Shown: positions 1 to 7,865 of the stretch, piece by piece
Layout: the number at the start of each line of letters is the position of its first letter
Numbering within the stretch: position 1 is the first letter of the stretch
DNA from: Pseudomonadota bacterium
GTDB taxonomy: Bacteria; Pseudomonadota; Gammaproteobacteria; Steroidobacterales; Steroidobacteraceae
Assembly (NCBI GenBank): GCA_021826035.1
Contig: JAKBBE010000087.1
Coordinates: 1-11,442 of the forward strand
Direction of reading: 5' to 3'
Length of the DNA: 11,442 nt
Made by a program: the position numbers and the translations under genes
Notes under the pieces: model-generated
What the model saw: only the letters and a program-made list of their open reading frames with translations
What the model was told of the DNA's origin: nothing
The model's database searches: none

Positions 1-817
1 GCTGTGCCGAAAGTCGTTGCAGCGTAGCGTTCTGTCAGTGCAGCGTTCACAAAAACTCACGCGGTGCAGTGGACACGAGTCGCTTTGTCGTTCGGCGAGT
101 GGTGCAGAGGTGCCGTCACGGCAGCCCAGCGCAAATCGCATGCCAAGTCTTCGGCCAACCCGCCGAAAGATCGCGAGCCAGCGGAGCAGACTACAGGACA
201 CGGTGCGAGCCTGCTCGCCTTTCGTTCCGTACGCAAGAAGCTCCCTGGGAGCCAAGAATGATGACTTCGTTCTGGGCCGCGGATGGCGGACCTTCACGCG
301 GGTGGGGAGAGGCCGGTGGTCCTGTTCGAATGGCAGAATCTGGGCATGGCGGGCGGGTCAAAACCCGCCGCGCGGCGAGAACGCCCGCAGGACGGATGCG
401 GCACTCCCGCGGCGTAGTGGGCGCGACTCATCGCAGGCCTGCTGCCGGAGCGATGCGGGGGGAGGGGCGCACGAGCGATTGATCGACCGAGGACCTCGGG
501 CCTGCCGTCAAGGAGGGAGGGGCGTTTTCAGTCCCGTCCGGAACCACTGGCCACACTCACCGAGCCCCGGAGGGGAGGGGGCCGGGACGACTCTCTGCTC
601 GAAGCGTGTGCGAGTTTTCTCGACGGTGAGGACGCCGCAGCCTGTGTCATGAGAGAAGCGCAGGTGGAGACGAGGTTCAAGGTACGGGCACCAGGACCGA
701 CGACCTCCATGGTCGGCCGGCCGCGGGGCAGATCGTCCTGGTCCGCTCGAGGGATAGAAGACGGGCATCGGCCGTGCTACGGTCGTTGCAGATCTCTTCG
801 CCGCCTCTTTCGGGTAC
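1..817. other. Non-coding left flank with hairpins and purine-rich tracts, no supported gene
   Basis: I see no convincing gene here. The open frames on both strands (for example 17-652 plus and 508-819 minus) translate to Arg/Ser/Pro-rich sequence with no domain, no ribosome binding site and no recognisable motif, as expected from chance frames in GC-rich DNA. What can be seen is a perfect inverted repeat at 240-252 (6-bp arms, 1-nt centre), a 7-bp hairpin at 352-369, and three G-rich purine tracts near 457-469, 512-524 and 569-586. The stretch may contain the promoter of the 818 gene and the end of an upstream unit. No tRNA, rRNA, tmRNA or RNase P signature was recognised. Confidence 0.6.
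352..369. repeat. 7-bp GC-rich hairpin with 4-nt loop
   Basis: A perfect inverted repeat: arms GGCGGGT (352-358) and ACCCGCC (363-369) around the loop CAAA. It is not followed by a T-run on either strand, so it is at best a weak intrinsic terminator. A REP-like element or a chance structure in GC-rich DNA are alternatives. Confidence 0.4.
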
Positions 818-1942
818 ATGAAGTCACTGGGTTACAGAGCACGCGGTATGCGTCTTGAGCGGATGCGGGTCTCGCCGCTTTGGGCGGGGTCGGGCTTTCG
901 CAATGCTCACCCCATTCTTTCGGGGCTACGCGACCCGAATGCGTCGATGCCGACGCTCACCGAGTTCTATTTTGGAGGGCATCGCCGGCGACCAGCGCAG
1001 CCGTTGCCGACCCTGGATCCGCGAGATGGATGGCGAAGCAGGCCGAGCACGGGTTTGCGTGCAACCTGGCTGGGTCACTCGACGGTGCTGCTCGAGCTCG
1101 ACGGCATTCGCGTGCTGACGGATCCCGTGTGGGGTTCGAGGGCCTCCCCGGTGCCGCTCCTCGGGCCGAAGCGCTTCCAGCCCGTGCCGGTGCCGCTCGA
1201 GGCCCTGCCGGATGTGGATCTGGTGCTGATTTCGCACGACCACTACGATCACCTCGATTACCCCACTATTCGTGCGCTGGCGCACCGGTCGGTCCCGTTC
1301 GTGACCTCGCTTGGCGTGGGCGCGCACCTTGAAGCCTGGGGCGTCCCGCCGGCGCGCATCACCGAATTGGAATGGTGGGAGTCGTACGAGCTCCGCGGCC
1401 TTCGTGTCACCGCGGCGCCCTCCCAGCACTTTTCAGGGCGAACGATCAAGACGCGTAATTCGACGTTGTGGTCTTCGTTCGTCGTTCGCACCGAGCGCCA
1501 TGCGGTGTTCTTCAGCGGTGATACCGGGTTGACGAGCGAATATGCGCAGATTCGCGAGCGGCTCGGGCCGTTCGATCTGCTCATGCTTGAAGTGGGGGGC
1601 TGGGATCCCGCCTGGGGCGACATGCACCTCGGTCCGCGTCATGCGTTGAAGGCTGCGGAACTGCTGGGTAACGGGGTCTTTCTGCCCGTGCACTGGGCCA
1701 CCTTCAGTCTGGCGATGCACGCGTGGGATGAGCCGGCAGAGACGCTGCTTGAGCTCAGCACCACTTCGGCGGCGCAGCTGGTCATGCCGATGCTCGGGGA
1801 GCCGTTCGAGCCGGGCCTGGTGTCGCAGCGTATCGTGCCGTGGTGGCGAGAAGTCGTATGTGCGGATCTGCCGGAGAACAACGCGCTCCCCGCGGCGCAT
1901 TGCGCGCGCGTCTCGGCAAGGCAGGGCACGCCCGGTCTCTGA
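818..1942 (+). CDS. MBL-fold metallohydrolase, NAPE-PLD/UlaG-like
   Basis: A 374-residue metallo-beta-lactamase-fold hydrolase, probably cytoplasmic since no signal peptide is evident. Metal-ligand motifs are all present: WLGHST (H87), SHDHYDH (H140, H142, D144, H145), PSQHFSGR (H204), SGDTG (D235) and PVHWATF (H292). The order and spacing match the NAPE-PLD-like branch, in which these His/Asp residues bind two zinc ions and cleave phosphodiester or related bonds. The true substrate cannot be read from the sequence; bacterial members are mostly uncharacterised. The start is uncertain: ATG at 818, 848 and 863 are all in frame and none has a good Shine-Dalgarno; similarity to the family begins only near residue 16. 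It is convergent with ybiT and shows no link to the catabolic operon. Family call is firm, function open. Confidence 0.88.
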   Translation: MKSLGYRARGMRLERMRVSPLWAGSGFRNAHPILSGLRDPNASMPTLTEFYFGGHRRRPAQPLPTLDPRDGWRSRPSTGLRATWLGHSTVLLELDGIRVLTDPVWGSRASPVPLLGPKRFQPVPVPLEALPDVDLVLISHDHYDHLDYPTIRALAHRSVPFVTSLGVGAHLEAWGVPPARITELEWWESYELRGLRVTAAPSQHFSGRTIKTRNSTLWSSFVVRTERHAVFFSGDTGLTSEYAQIRERLGPFDLLMLEVGGWDPAWGDMHLGPRHALKAAELLGNGVFLPVHWATFSLAMHAWDEPAETLLELSTTSAAQLVMPMLGEPFEPGLVSQRIVPWWREVVCADLPENNALPAAHCARVSARQGTPGL

Positions 1943-1943
1943 T

Positions 1944-1971
1944 GCGCGGCGGATTCCTGCGCCCGCCGCGC
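1944..1971. terminator. Strong GC hairpin between convergent genes, possible terminator
   Basis: Directly after the stop codon of the metallohydrolase gene there is a perfect 9-bp inverted repeat, GCGCGGCGG (1944-1952) and CCGCCGCGC (1963-1971), with a 10-nt loop. It sits in the 99-bp gap between two convergent genes, where a bidirectional terminator would be expected. There is no T-run on either side, so intrinsic termination is unproven. Confidence 0.45.
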
Positions 1972-2041
1972 TCGCCTCATCGGCGCACTGCACTCTCGGG
2001 CTGCTCCCGGTGCGCCGTGCCGTGTCGCCGGTGGCCAGTGT

Positions 2042-3646
2042 TCACACCACCAGCGGATGCGCCGTCAGGTACTCCTCGAACGTCCCGGTGAAGTCTTCGA
2101 TCGTCCCGTCTGCCTTCAGCTCAATGATGCGGTTCGCCAGACCGCTGACGAACTCACGGTCGTGCGACACGAAAACCAGCGTGCCTGGATACAGCTCCAG
2201 CGCAGTCTGCAGGGACTCGATGGTTTCCATGTCCATGTGGTTGGTGGGCTCGTCCATGACCAGCACGTTGGGCTTGGTCAGCATCAGCTTGCCGTAGATC
2301 ATGCGGCCCTTCTCGCCGCCCGAGAGGACTTTGACCGACTTCTTCACCTCATCGCCGGAGAACAGGAGTCGCCCGAGCGTGGCGCGCACGATCAGATCGT
2401 CATCAGCCTTGCCCGTCCACTCGGACATCCAGCTGAACAGGTCGACTTTCTCGGCGAAATCCGCCTGCGGATCCTGCGGCATGTACCCCAGCTCGGCGTT
2501 CTCCACCCACGTGATCTCGCCCGCCGTCGGCTTCAGATCTCCGACCAAGCAGCGTGCGAGCGTGGTCTTGCCCACACCGTTTGCGCCAATGATGGCGACC
2601 CGATCGCCGGCGCGGACCGTGAAGCTGACGTTGCGCAGCACATCGGCGGGTGCGCCCGGATAGCGGAACGAGAGTTTCTCGACCGTCACCGCCGAGTGAT
2701 ACAGCTTCTTGCGCTGCTCGAAGCGGATATACGGGTTCTGCCGCGAGGACGGGCGTACCTCCTCGAGTTTGATCTTTTCCAGTTCCCGGCGGCGCGAGGT
2801 CGCTTGGCGAGCCTTCGAGGCATTGGCCGAGAAGCGCCGCACGAATTCCTGCAGATCCGATATGCGGTCCTGGGCTTTGGCGTTGGACGCCTCGACTCGC
2901 TGGCGTGCCTGCAGCGAGGCCAGCATGAAGTCGTCGTAGTTGCCCGGATACACCTTCAGCTGCTGATAATCGAGGTCAGCCACGTGCGTGCAGACCTGGT
3001 TCAGGAAGCGCCGATCATGGCTGATGATGATCATCGTGGCGTCATAGTCGTTGAGCACGTCTTCGAGCCAGCGGATCGAGTGAATATCGAGATTGTTCGT
3101 CGGCTCATCGAGCAGCAGAACGTCGGGCTTGGAGAACAGCGCCTGGGCGAGCAGCACGCGCAGCTTCAAGCCGGGGGCTACCTCGCGCATCGGCCGCTCG
3201 TGCAGGGCGGCGGCGATGCCGATGTCGCTGAGGATGCTGGCGGCTCGCGGCTCGGCGTCGTAGCCACCGTACTCGCCAAACTTCACCTCGAGCTCAGCCG
3301 CCTTCATGTAATCGGCGTCCGTCGCATTCGGATCGGCATAGAGGCGGTCGCGCTCCTGCATGGCCCGCCACATTTCGGCATGGCCCTGCATCACTACGTC
3401 GAGCACCCGTTCCTCTTCGTAGGCGAACTGGTTCTGCTTCAACGTACCCATTCTGCGGCCCGGCTGCAGCACGACGTCCCCCGAGCTCTGGTCGAGTTCA
3501 CCGCTCAGGATCTTCATCAGCGTCGATTTGCCGCAGCCGTTGGCACCGATCAGGCCGTAGCGGTTGCCATCGGCGAACTTGACCGTGACCTGCTCGAACA
3601 ACGGCTTGGCGCCGAATTGCATCGTGACGTTGAAAGTGGAAAGCAT
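2042..3646 (-). CDS. ybiT: ABC-F family ATPase YbiT
   Basis: A 534-residue soluble tandem ATPase of the ABC-F class, proteins that act at the ribosomal E site rather than in transport. Domain 1 has Walker A GANGCGKS (34-41), a degenerate signature VAPGLKLR (156-163) and Walker [12 protein letters not shown]. An inter-domain linker runs over about 233-315 (rich in charged residues, with [11 protein letters not shown]). Domain 2 has Walker A GANGVGKT (354-361), canonical signature LSGGEKGR (441-448) and DEPTNHMD. The degenerate first signature, the linker and the length match E. coli YbiT (about 530 residues) rather than EttA, Uup or YheS. I chose ATG 3646 because homology starts at MLSTFNV; the frame stays open 26 codons upstream, but that extension looks like leader sequence. 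There are no membrane segments and nothing suggesting an antibiotic-resistance type. It is transcribed in the same direction as the catabolic operon but separated by 282 bp. Confidence 0.93.
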   Translation of the reverse strand: MLSTFNVTMQFGAKPLFEQVTVKFADGNRYGLIGANGCGKSTLMKILSGELDQSSGDVVLQPGRRMGTLKQNQFAYEEERVLDVVMQGHAEMWRAMQERDRLYADPNATDADYMKAAELEVKFGEYGGYDAEPRAASILSDIGIAAALHERPMREVAPGLKLRVLLAQALFSKPDVLLLDEPTNNLDIHSIRWLEDVLNDYDATMIIISHDRRFLNQVCTHVADLDYQQLKVYPGNYDDFMLASLQARQRVEASNAKAQDRISDLQEFVRRFSANASKARQATSRRRELEKIKLEEVRPSSRQNPYIRFEQRKKLYHSAVTVEKLSFRYPGAPADVLRNVSFTVRAGDRVAIIGANGVGKTTLARCLVGDLKPTAGEITWVENAELGYMPQDPQADFAEKVDLFSWMSEWTGKADDDLIVRATLGRLLFSGDEVKKSVKVLSGGEKGRMIYGKLMLTKPNVLVMDEPTNHMDMETIESLQTALELYPGTLVFVSHDREFVSGLANRIIELKADGTIEDFTGTFEEYLTAHPLVV

Positions 3647-3928
3647 CTCTAATCCGCTCGAAAGGTGTAGCCCGTACCCTGCCCGCAGTCGGAGCGGCCA
3701 TGCCATTCCGCCAGAGCCCGGCATATCGAAGTCCTGTGAGTCCCAGGCGCGACGATCGCGATGTCTTGCCCCGTCCCGCCGGGAGACGGGCGACCGTGAA
3801 TTTAGGGTGCGGGTCGGGGGTGCCGCGCAGGGGGGGTCCCGCAGCGGGCCGCGCAGTCTAGCCGATCAGGCCAATTCACACAATGTAGGGGCTCGAACCT
3901 CGGCTTTCGTGCCGCGGCCGGTGCCCCG
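3647..3928. other. Spacer between the catabolic operon and ybiT; likely ybiT leader
   Basis: This 282-bp gap lies downstream of the last operon gene and upstream of ybiT, both on the minus strand. It has small inverted repeats: CCCGTC/GACGGG at 3770-3775 and 3785-3790, AGCCGA/TCGGCT at 3860-3865 and 3900-3905, and GGGGC/GCCCC at 3888-3892 and 3923-3927 enclosing CGGC/GCCG at 3901-3904 and 3911-3914. The last set could fold into a weak terminator for the operon, though no T-run follows. On the minus strand, TTGTGT (3883-3878) and TAGACT (3860-3855) are 17 nt apart and could be a poor sigma-70 promoter for ybiT, giving a leader of roughly 200 nt. All of these are weak signals. Confidence 0.35.
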
Positions 3929-5377
3929 TCAGCGCGGCGCGCTCAGGCGGCGCTTGCCGTCGGCAGAACGGGCGATGCCGGGTTCATCGAGCCGTTCCCG
4001 ATCCCACAGTTCGCAGGTCACCTCGCGGTGGCGCTGATCGAGCGCCTCGCAGTAATTCGTGTAGCGGCACAATCTGACGTCCGTGCCGCGGCCGGCTTTG
4101 ACCTTGGCAAACCAGTCTGGGTCGGCGAGCGCCTGACGCGCAAGGCCGACGATATCCGCCGCGCCATCGACGAGGACGGACTCGGCCTGCTCGAAATTGT
4201 GGATGCCGCCGGAGACGACGATGGGCGTTTCGAACCCCTGTGTGCGCAGGATTTGGCGGAGGCTCTGCGCCGGTGCAACGTTGCGCCCGAACGGACCGCG
4301 AGCGTCCGAGTAGTACGATGGCATGCATTCGTAGCCGCTGCGGCCGGTGTACGGATAGGCGGCTTCGCCCATCTTCGGCTGTCCGGCGTCTTCGAACTTT
4401 CCGCCGCGCGAGAGGGACAGAAAATCCATGCCAGCACCGGCAAACGCCAGTGCGAAGCGGGTGCTGTCTTCGAGGCCGCCGCCGCCGACGATGCATTCCT
4501 CGGCGAGAAGCCGGCAGCCGAGCGCAAAGTCCGAGCCCACCTCGGCGCGGACCCGGCGATACACTTCGAGCGGCAGCCGCAACCGGTGCTCTGCACTGCC
4601 GCCGTACCCGTCGGTGCGCGTGTTGAGCGGCGAGAGGAACGAGGCCATCGTATAGGCATGGGCGTAGTGCAATTCCGTGCCATCGAAGCCCGCCAATCGA
4701 GCGCGACGTGCGGCCGCTGCAAAGAGGGGCGGGAGGCTCTGGGGTAGCGCTGCGATGTGCGCGAGCTCGACGTCGGTGACCCGTTCGCGGGCCCCGAATT
4801 CAAGCGCCTCGAACTCCCTGGGGCTCAGCACGCGCGCGAGCTCGGCGTGCGGCAGTGCATTGAGCCAGGCACGAATCTCGGCATCGTCGGCGCCAGGTGC
4901 ACCGAACGCCTGACGGTGCCGCTCAGTCAGCACCAGGAATTCGCAAATAAAACGAGCTGGATCAGGTCTGCGGCGGATCGGCAGGAAGTCGATCAGCTGG
5001 ATGAACAGCCGCGTCTGCCCGCCGCTTGCGACCCGGATCCGCTCCACCAGTTTGCGCAGACCGGCGATGAACCGATCGTCACCGATGCGCAGCAGCGGTC
5101 CGCTCGGGACGTCGCGGATCCCGGTGGCCTCGAGCACGATCGCGCCGGGGCGGCCGAGCGCGAAGCGTTCGTACCACTCGATCACCCGGGGCGTGACGCT
5201 GCCGTCGTCGCTGGCGCGCCAGGGCACCATGGCCGGGATCCAGGTGCGCTGCGCGAGCGTGAGCGGGCCGTATGCGATGGGAGAGAAGAGGCGTGAGGCG
5301 TGCGCTTCGGCAGCGGTGGGCCAGTGTCCGCCCTCGGGCAGATGCCGGATTCGCTCGGGCGGACGCCACAGGCTCAT
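3929..5377 (-). CDS. Stand-alone NADH:flavin oxidoreductase, Old Yellow Enzyme family, divergent
   Basis: A 482-residue protein with an Old Yellow Enzyme-type TIM barrel expected to bind FMN and reduce an activated C=C bond with NAD(P)H. Visible elements: first strand IPAMVPW (47-53); ELHYAHAYTMASFLSPLN (235-252), whose H237 and H240 match the substrate-anion-binding pair and Y242 the nearby Tyr; TDGYGGS (255-261); SGGI (389-392) and GLARQALADPDW (411-422) near the FMN phosphate site. Oddities: Ala241 replaces the usual Gly of HGY, there is a roughly 80-residue mostly helical insertion at about 131-215, and the tail carries Cys437, Cys443 and Cys455, which do not fit the usual 4Fe-4S spacing of the larger 2,4-dienoyl-CoA reductases. 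It is the last gene of the operon, 28 nt after the Rid gene, with no clear Shine-Dalgarno. Likely role: reduction of a cyclic enoyl-CoA intermediate (inference). Confidence 0.85.
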   Translation of the reverse strand: MSLWRPPERIRHLPEGGHWPTAAEAHASRLFSPIAYGPLTLAQRTWIPAMVPWRASDDGSVTPRVIEWYERFALGRPGAIVLEATGIRDVPSGPLLRIGDDRFIAGLRKLVERIRVASGGQTRLFIQLIDFLPIRRRPDPARFICEFLVLTERHRQAFGAPGADDAEIRAWLNALPHAELARVLSPREFEALEFGARERVTDVELAHIAALPQSLPPLFAAAARRARLAGFDGTELHYAHAYTMASFLSPLNTRTDGYGGSAEHRLRLPLEVYRRVRAEVGSDFALGCRLLAEECIVGGGGLEDSTRFALAFAGAGMDFLSLSRGGKFEDAGQPKMGEAAYPYTGRSGYECMPSYYSDARGPFGRNVAPAQSLRQILRTQGFETPIVVSGGIHNFEQAESVLVDGAADIVGLARQALADPDWFAKVKAGRGTDVRLCRYTNYCEALDQRHREVTCELWDRERLDEPGIARSADGKRRLSAPR

Positions 5378-5405
5378 GGGAGTTGCGCTGCGCGCCGCCC
5401 CGCCA

Positions 5406-5801
5406 CTATGGAACCACCGCGGTGGCCTCGATTTCCACCTTGGCCTGCATCTCGATGAGCGCGCCGACCTCGACGGCGGTCATCGCCGGGAAATGCCGTC
5501 CCATGACCTCGCGGTACGCGGCGCCGATGGCTTGCAGCTCCGTCAGGTACTCTGTGCGGCTGGTCAGATACCAGGTCATGCGCACCACGTGTTCAGGCCT
5601 GGCGCCGCCCTCGGCGAGAATCGTAACCACGTTGTGCAACGCCTGCCCGACCTGCTCGGCGAGCCGCTGACTCGTGATCCGCCCGGTGCGCGAGTCCCAG
5701 CCGATCTGGCCTGCCACGAAGATCTGGCGGCCCTGTGCGAGCACACCGTTGCTGTAGCCGGAGGGACGCTGCCAGCCCTTCGGTTGGAGAGTTTCAAACA
5801 T
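5406..5801 (-). CDS. Rid (YjgF/YER057c/UK114) family protein lacking the catalytic Arg
   Basis: A 131-residue single-domain Rid protein, the family's usual length. Hallmarks are present: an N-terminal strand region ending VAGQIGWD (29-36), ALHNVVTILAEGG (54-66) and the C-terminal VEVGALIEMQAKVEIEA (110-126). In RidA-type deaminases a C-terminal PARSCV-like motif supplies the Arg that binds the substrate carboxylate; here the same place reads PAMTAV, with Met107 in the Arg position. It is therefore unlikely to be a standard 2-aminoacrylate deaminase and belongs with the Arg-less Rid subgroups. The ATG at 5801 overlaps the acyl-CoA dehydrogenase stop by 8 nt (ATGTTTGA); a TTG two codons upstream is possible but less likely. 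In context it may bind or process an enamine/imine intermediate of 2-aminobenzoyl-CoA breakdown (inference). Family call is firm, function open. Confidence 0.9.
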   Translation of the reverse strand: MFETLQPKGWQRPSGYSNGVLAQGRQIFVAGQIGWDSRTGRITSQRLAEQVGQALHNVVTILAEGGARPEHVVRMTWYLTSRTEYLTELQAIGAAYREVMGRHFPAMTAVEVGALIEMQAKVEIEATAVVP

Positions 5802-7020
5802 GTTCAACTCGTCTGCCTCGGGATGAACGCAGCAGTTCGCGACCGATGATCAATTTTTGCACCTCCGTGGCACCCTCGTAGATGCGCAATGCGCGGATAT
5901 CGCGATACAGCCTCTCCAGGCGCTCCCCCCGAACCACGCCGCGGCCGCCGAACAGCTGCAGCGCGCGGTCGATGATCCGTTGCGCCGATTCGGTGGCGGT
6001 CATTTTTGCGATCGCCACCTCCTGTGTCGCCGCCTCGCCGCGGTCGCGTAGCCAAGCGGCTCGATAGGTGAGCAGCCTGGCGGCATCCAGTTCGGCCGCC
6101 ATCTCGGCGAGCGAGGCCTGGGTGAGCTGGAAGTCCGCGAGTGTGCGCCCGAACATCCGCCGCTCCCCAACATGAGAGAGCGCCGCATCGAATGCACATT
6201 GAGCGAGGCCGAGCGCCGCGCCCGCTACCGTGGTGCGAAACACGTCCAGGGTACGCATGGCGAGCTTGAATCCCTCGCCCTCGTCCCCGAGTCGCTGGGT
6301 GGCAGGCACCCGGCACGCGTGCAAGCGCAAGCGCGCCAGCGGGTGAGGAGACATCGGCGTGAACCGTTCGGCGATCTCGAGTCCCGGCGCATCGGCGTCG
6401 ACGACGAAAGCACTGATGCCCTCGGCGCTCACTGCACCGTCCGGGCGGCGCTGCGGCTCACCGGTTCGAGCGAAAACGCAGTAGAAATCGGCGATGCCGC
6501 CGTTGGAAATCCAGGTTTTCTGGCCCTCTAGAACATAAGTGTCTCCGTCCCGGCGGGCTGAACACTCCAGCGCCGCGACGTCCGAGCCGGCATTCGGTTC
6601 CGAGAGGGCGAAGGCCGCGAGGGCCGCTCCGCTCACGACCTTCGGCAAGTAGCGCTCCTTCAGCGGCGCAGATCCGGCTAGGGAGATCGGTCCGCTGCCG
6701 AGACCCTGCATGGCGAACACGAAGTCCGCGAGCGCATCGTGGCGCGCGAAGGTTTCGCGGATCAGGGCGAGTGCGCGGATGTCAAAGGCAGTGCCGGACG
6801 GCTCGGCCGATCGGTGCGCGCCATTGCCTACGCAATACGTGGTCCAGCCCGCCTCGCCCATGGCCACGGCGAGCGAGCGGCAGGCGCGTTCCACGGCCGG
6901 GGCGTCTTCCGCGCCTGTGGTCTGCGACAAGTGCTCTCCGGCCCACGTCTCCAGCCGCGCCCCGAGTGCGCGGTGCGCCGGCGTGAAGAAGGGCCATTCG
7001 AGGGGGTTGCGGGCGCTCAC
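5794..7020 (-). CDS. Acyl-CoA dehydrogenase
   Basis: A 408-residue FAD enzyme that would form an alpha,beta-double bond in an acyl-CoA and pass electrons to ETF. Domain order is standard: helical N-terminal part to about 130, mid beta-domain with the flavin loop [11 protein letters not shown] (137-147) and WISNGG (170-175), then the C-terminal helical bundle with [15 protein letters not shown] (287-301), [12 protein letters not shown] and [19 protein letters not shown] (373-391). Glu382 in YEGATE lies where medium-chain enzymes have the catalytic Glu. I chose GTG 7020 since AAGGAA lies 9 nt upstream and the earlier start at 7068 would overlap the preceding gene by 44 nt. The gap to the crotonase gene stop is 4 nt. 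In this operon the substrate is probably a ring-derived or ring-opened CoA thioester (inference). Confidence 0.93.
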   Translation of the reverse strand: MSARNPLEWPFFTPAHRALGARLETWAGEHLSQTTGAEDAPAVERACRSLAVAMGEAGWTTYCVGNGAHRSAEPSGTAFDIRALALIRETFARHDALADFVFAMQGLGSGPISLAGSAPLKERYLPKVVSGAALAAFALSEPNAGSDVAALECSARRDGDTYVLEGQKTWISNGGIADFYCVFARTGEPQRRPDGAVSAEGISAFVVDADAPGLEIAERFTPMSPHPLARLRLHACRVPATQRLGDEGEGFKLAMRTLDVFRTTVAGAALGLAQCAFDAALSHVGERRMFGRTLADFQLTQASLAEMAAELDAARLLTYRAAWLRDRGEAATQEVAIAKMTATESAQRIIDRALQLFGGRGVVRGERLERLYRDIRALRIYEGATEVQKLIIGRELLRSSRGRRVEHV

Positions 7021-7024
7021 GGGA

Positions 7025-7852
7025 TCAGTTTCCTTCGAAACGCGGGTTCTGCTTGAGGACGAACGCATGGTAGGCGCGGTGAAAATCCTGCGTCTGCATG
7101 CACTGGACCTGGGCCTGCGCCTCGGCGTCGATGGCCGCGTCGATCGGCAGGTGCCACTCCTCGTGCAGCATCCGCTTGGTCATCGCATGCGCGAACGTCG
7201 GTCCGCGGGCGATCTCCCCGGCGAGTTCCAGCGCCGCGCCGAGCAGTGCCTCGCGGTCTTCGAGGCGATTGAAGAATCCCCACGCCAATCCCTCCTGCGC
7301 GGACATGACTCGCCCCGTGTAGAGCAATTCGGCGGCGCGACCGTGACCGATAATCCGAGGCAGGATCGCGCAGGCGCCCATGTCGCATCCGGCTAGCCCG
7401 ACGCGCGTGAATAGGAACGCGGTGCGCGCCAGCGCAGTCCCCAGACGAAAGTCCGAGGCCATCGCGAGGATGGCTCCGGCGCCGGCGCACACACCATCGA
7501 CGGCGGCGATGATCGGCTGCGGACAGCCACGCATCGCCTTGACCAGATCGCCGGTCATCTGCGTGAACGCAAGCAGTCCGGCCGCATCCATGGTCGTGAG
7601 CGGGCCGATGATCTCGTGCACGTCGCCGCCGGAGCAGAAGTTGCCGCCGGCGCCCGTGATAACGATGGCGCGGACGCTCCGAATCGAGCGCAGATTGCGA
7701 AACAGATCGCGAAGCTCGGCGTACGAGTCGAACGTCAGCGGATTCTTGCGTTCTGGTCGGTCAAGGGTGATCACGCCAATGTGGTCGTGTGCGTGCCAAC
7801 GGAAGTGGCGGGGCTCGAATCGCTCGATGTCAAATATGCTATCAGGGTTCAT
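7025..7852 (-). CDS. Enoyl-CoA hydratase/isomerase (crotonase) family protein with atypical active site
   Basis: A 275-residue crotonase-fold protein. Family elements: [20 protein letters not shown] (28-47), oxyanion-hole region CSGGD (73-77), second oxyanion loop [20 protein letters not shown] (117-136), and [20 protein letters not shown] (152-171). By manual alignment to rat crotonase, catalytic Glu144 corresponds to Ile128 and Glu164 to Arg150, so neither hydratase Glu is present. Asp157 falls where dienoyl-CoA isomerases have their catalytic Asp. It may therefore be an isomerase, a ring-opening C-C hydrolase like other specialised crotonases, or a hydratase using other residues. ATG 7852 is preferred over the GTG at 7861 because TGAGGTGG lies 5 nt upstream; the A-side of that motif is the MarR stop codon. 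Family certain, reaction uncertain. Confidence 0.9.
   Translation of the reverse strand: MNPDSIFDIERFEPRHFRWHAHDHIGVITLDRPERKNPLTFDSYAELRDLFRNLRSIRSVRAIVITGAGGNFCSGGDVHEIIGPLTTMDAAGLLAFTQMTGDLVKAMRGCPQPIIAAVDGVCAGAGAILAMASDFRLGTALARTAFLFTRVGLAGCDMGACAILPRIIGHGRAAELLYTGRVMSAQEGLAWGFFNRLEDREALLGAALELAGEIARGPTFAHAMTKRMLHEEWHLPIDAAIDAEAQAQVQCMQTQDFHRAYHAFVLKQNPRFEGN
7030..7035 (-). promoter_or_regulatory. Ribosome binding site fixing the GTG start of the acyl-CoA dehydrogenase
   Basis: On the minus strand AAGGAA lies 9 nt before the GTG at 7020, inside the last codons of the crotonase gene. It supports GTG 7020 over the upstream in-frame start at 7068. Confidence 0.65.
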
Positions 7853-7857
7853 ACGGA

Positions 7858-7865
7858 CCACCTCA
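7858..7865 (-). promoter_or_regulatory. Ribosome binding site of the crotonase gene overlapping the MarR stop
   Basis: TGAGGTGG on the minus strand: its first three bases are the stop codon of the MarR gene and its core lies 5 nt before ATG 7852. It decides the start and ties translation of the two genes together. Confidence 0.65.

Noticed and set aside
17..652. Plus-strand open frame of 211 codons in the left flank
   Set aside because: The product is Arg/Ser-rich with no domain or ribosome binding site; overlapping frames are equally open, as expected by chance in GC-rich DNA.
508..819. Minus-strand open frame of 103 codons divergent from the metallohydrolase
   Set aside because: Low-complexity Pro/Arg-rich product, no motif and no Shine-Dalgarno.
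2042..3646. Antibiotic-resistance ABC-F or ABC transporter ATPase
   Set aside because: Linker, degenerate first signature and length match housekeeping YbiT, and there is no membrane partner nearby.
2057..3652. 531-codon plus-strand frame
   Set aside because: It lies exactly antisense to ybiT, whose protein is unmistakable; the antisense product is His/Arg/Leu-rich shadow sequence.
3861..3905. tRNA-like T-loop sequence (GGTTCGAGCCCC on the minus strand)
   Set aside because: The flanking bases do not form a 5-bp T stem and no acceptor, D or anticodon arms can be paired around it.
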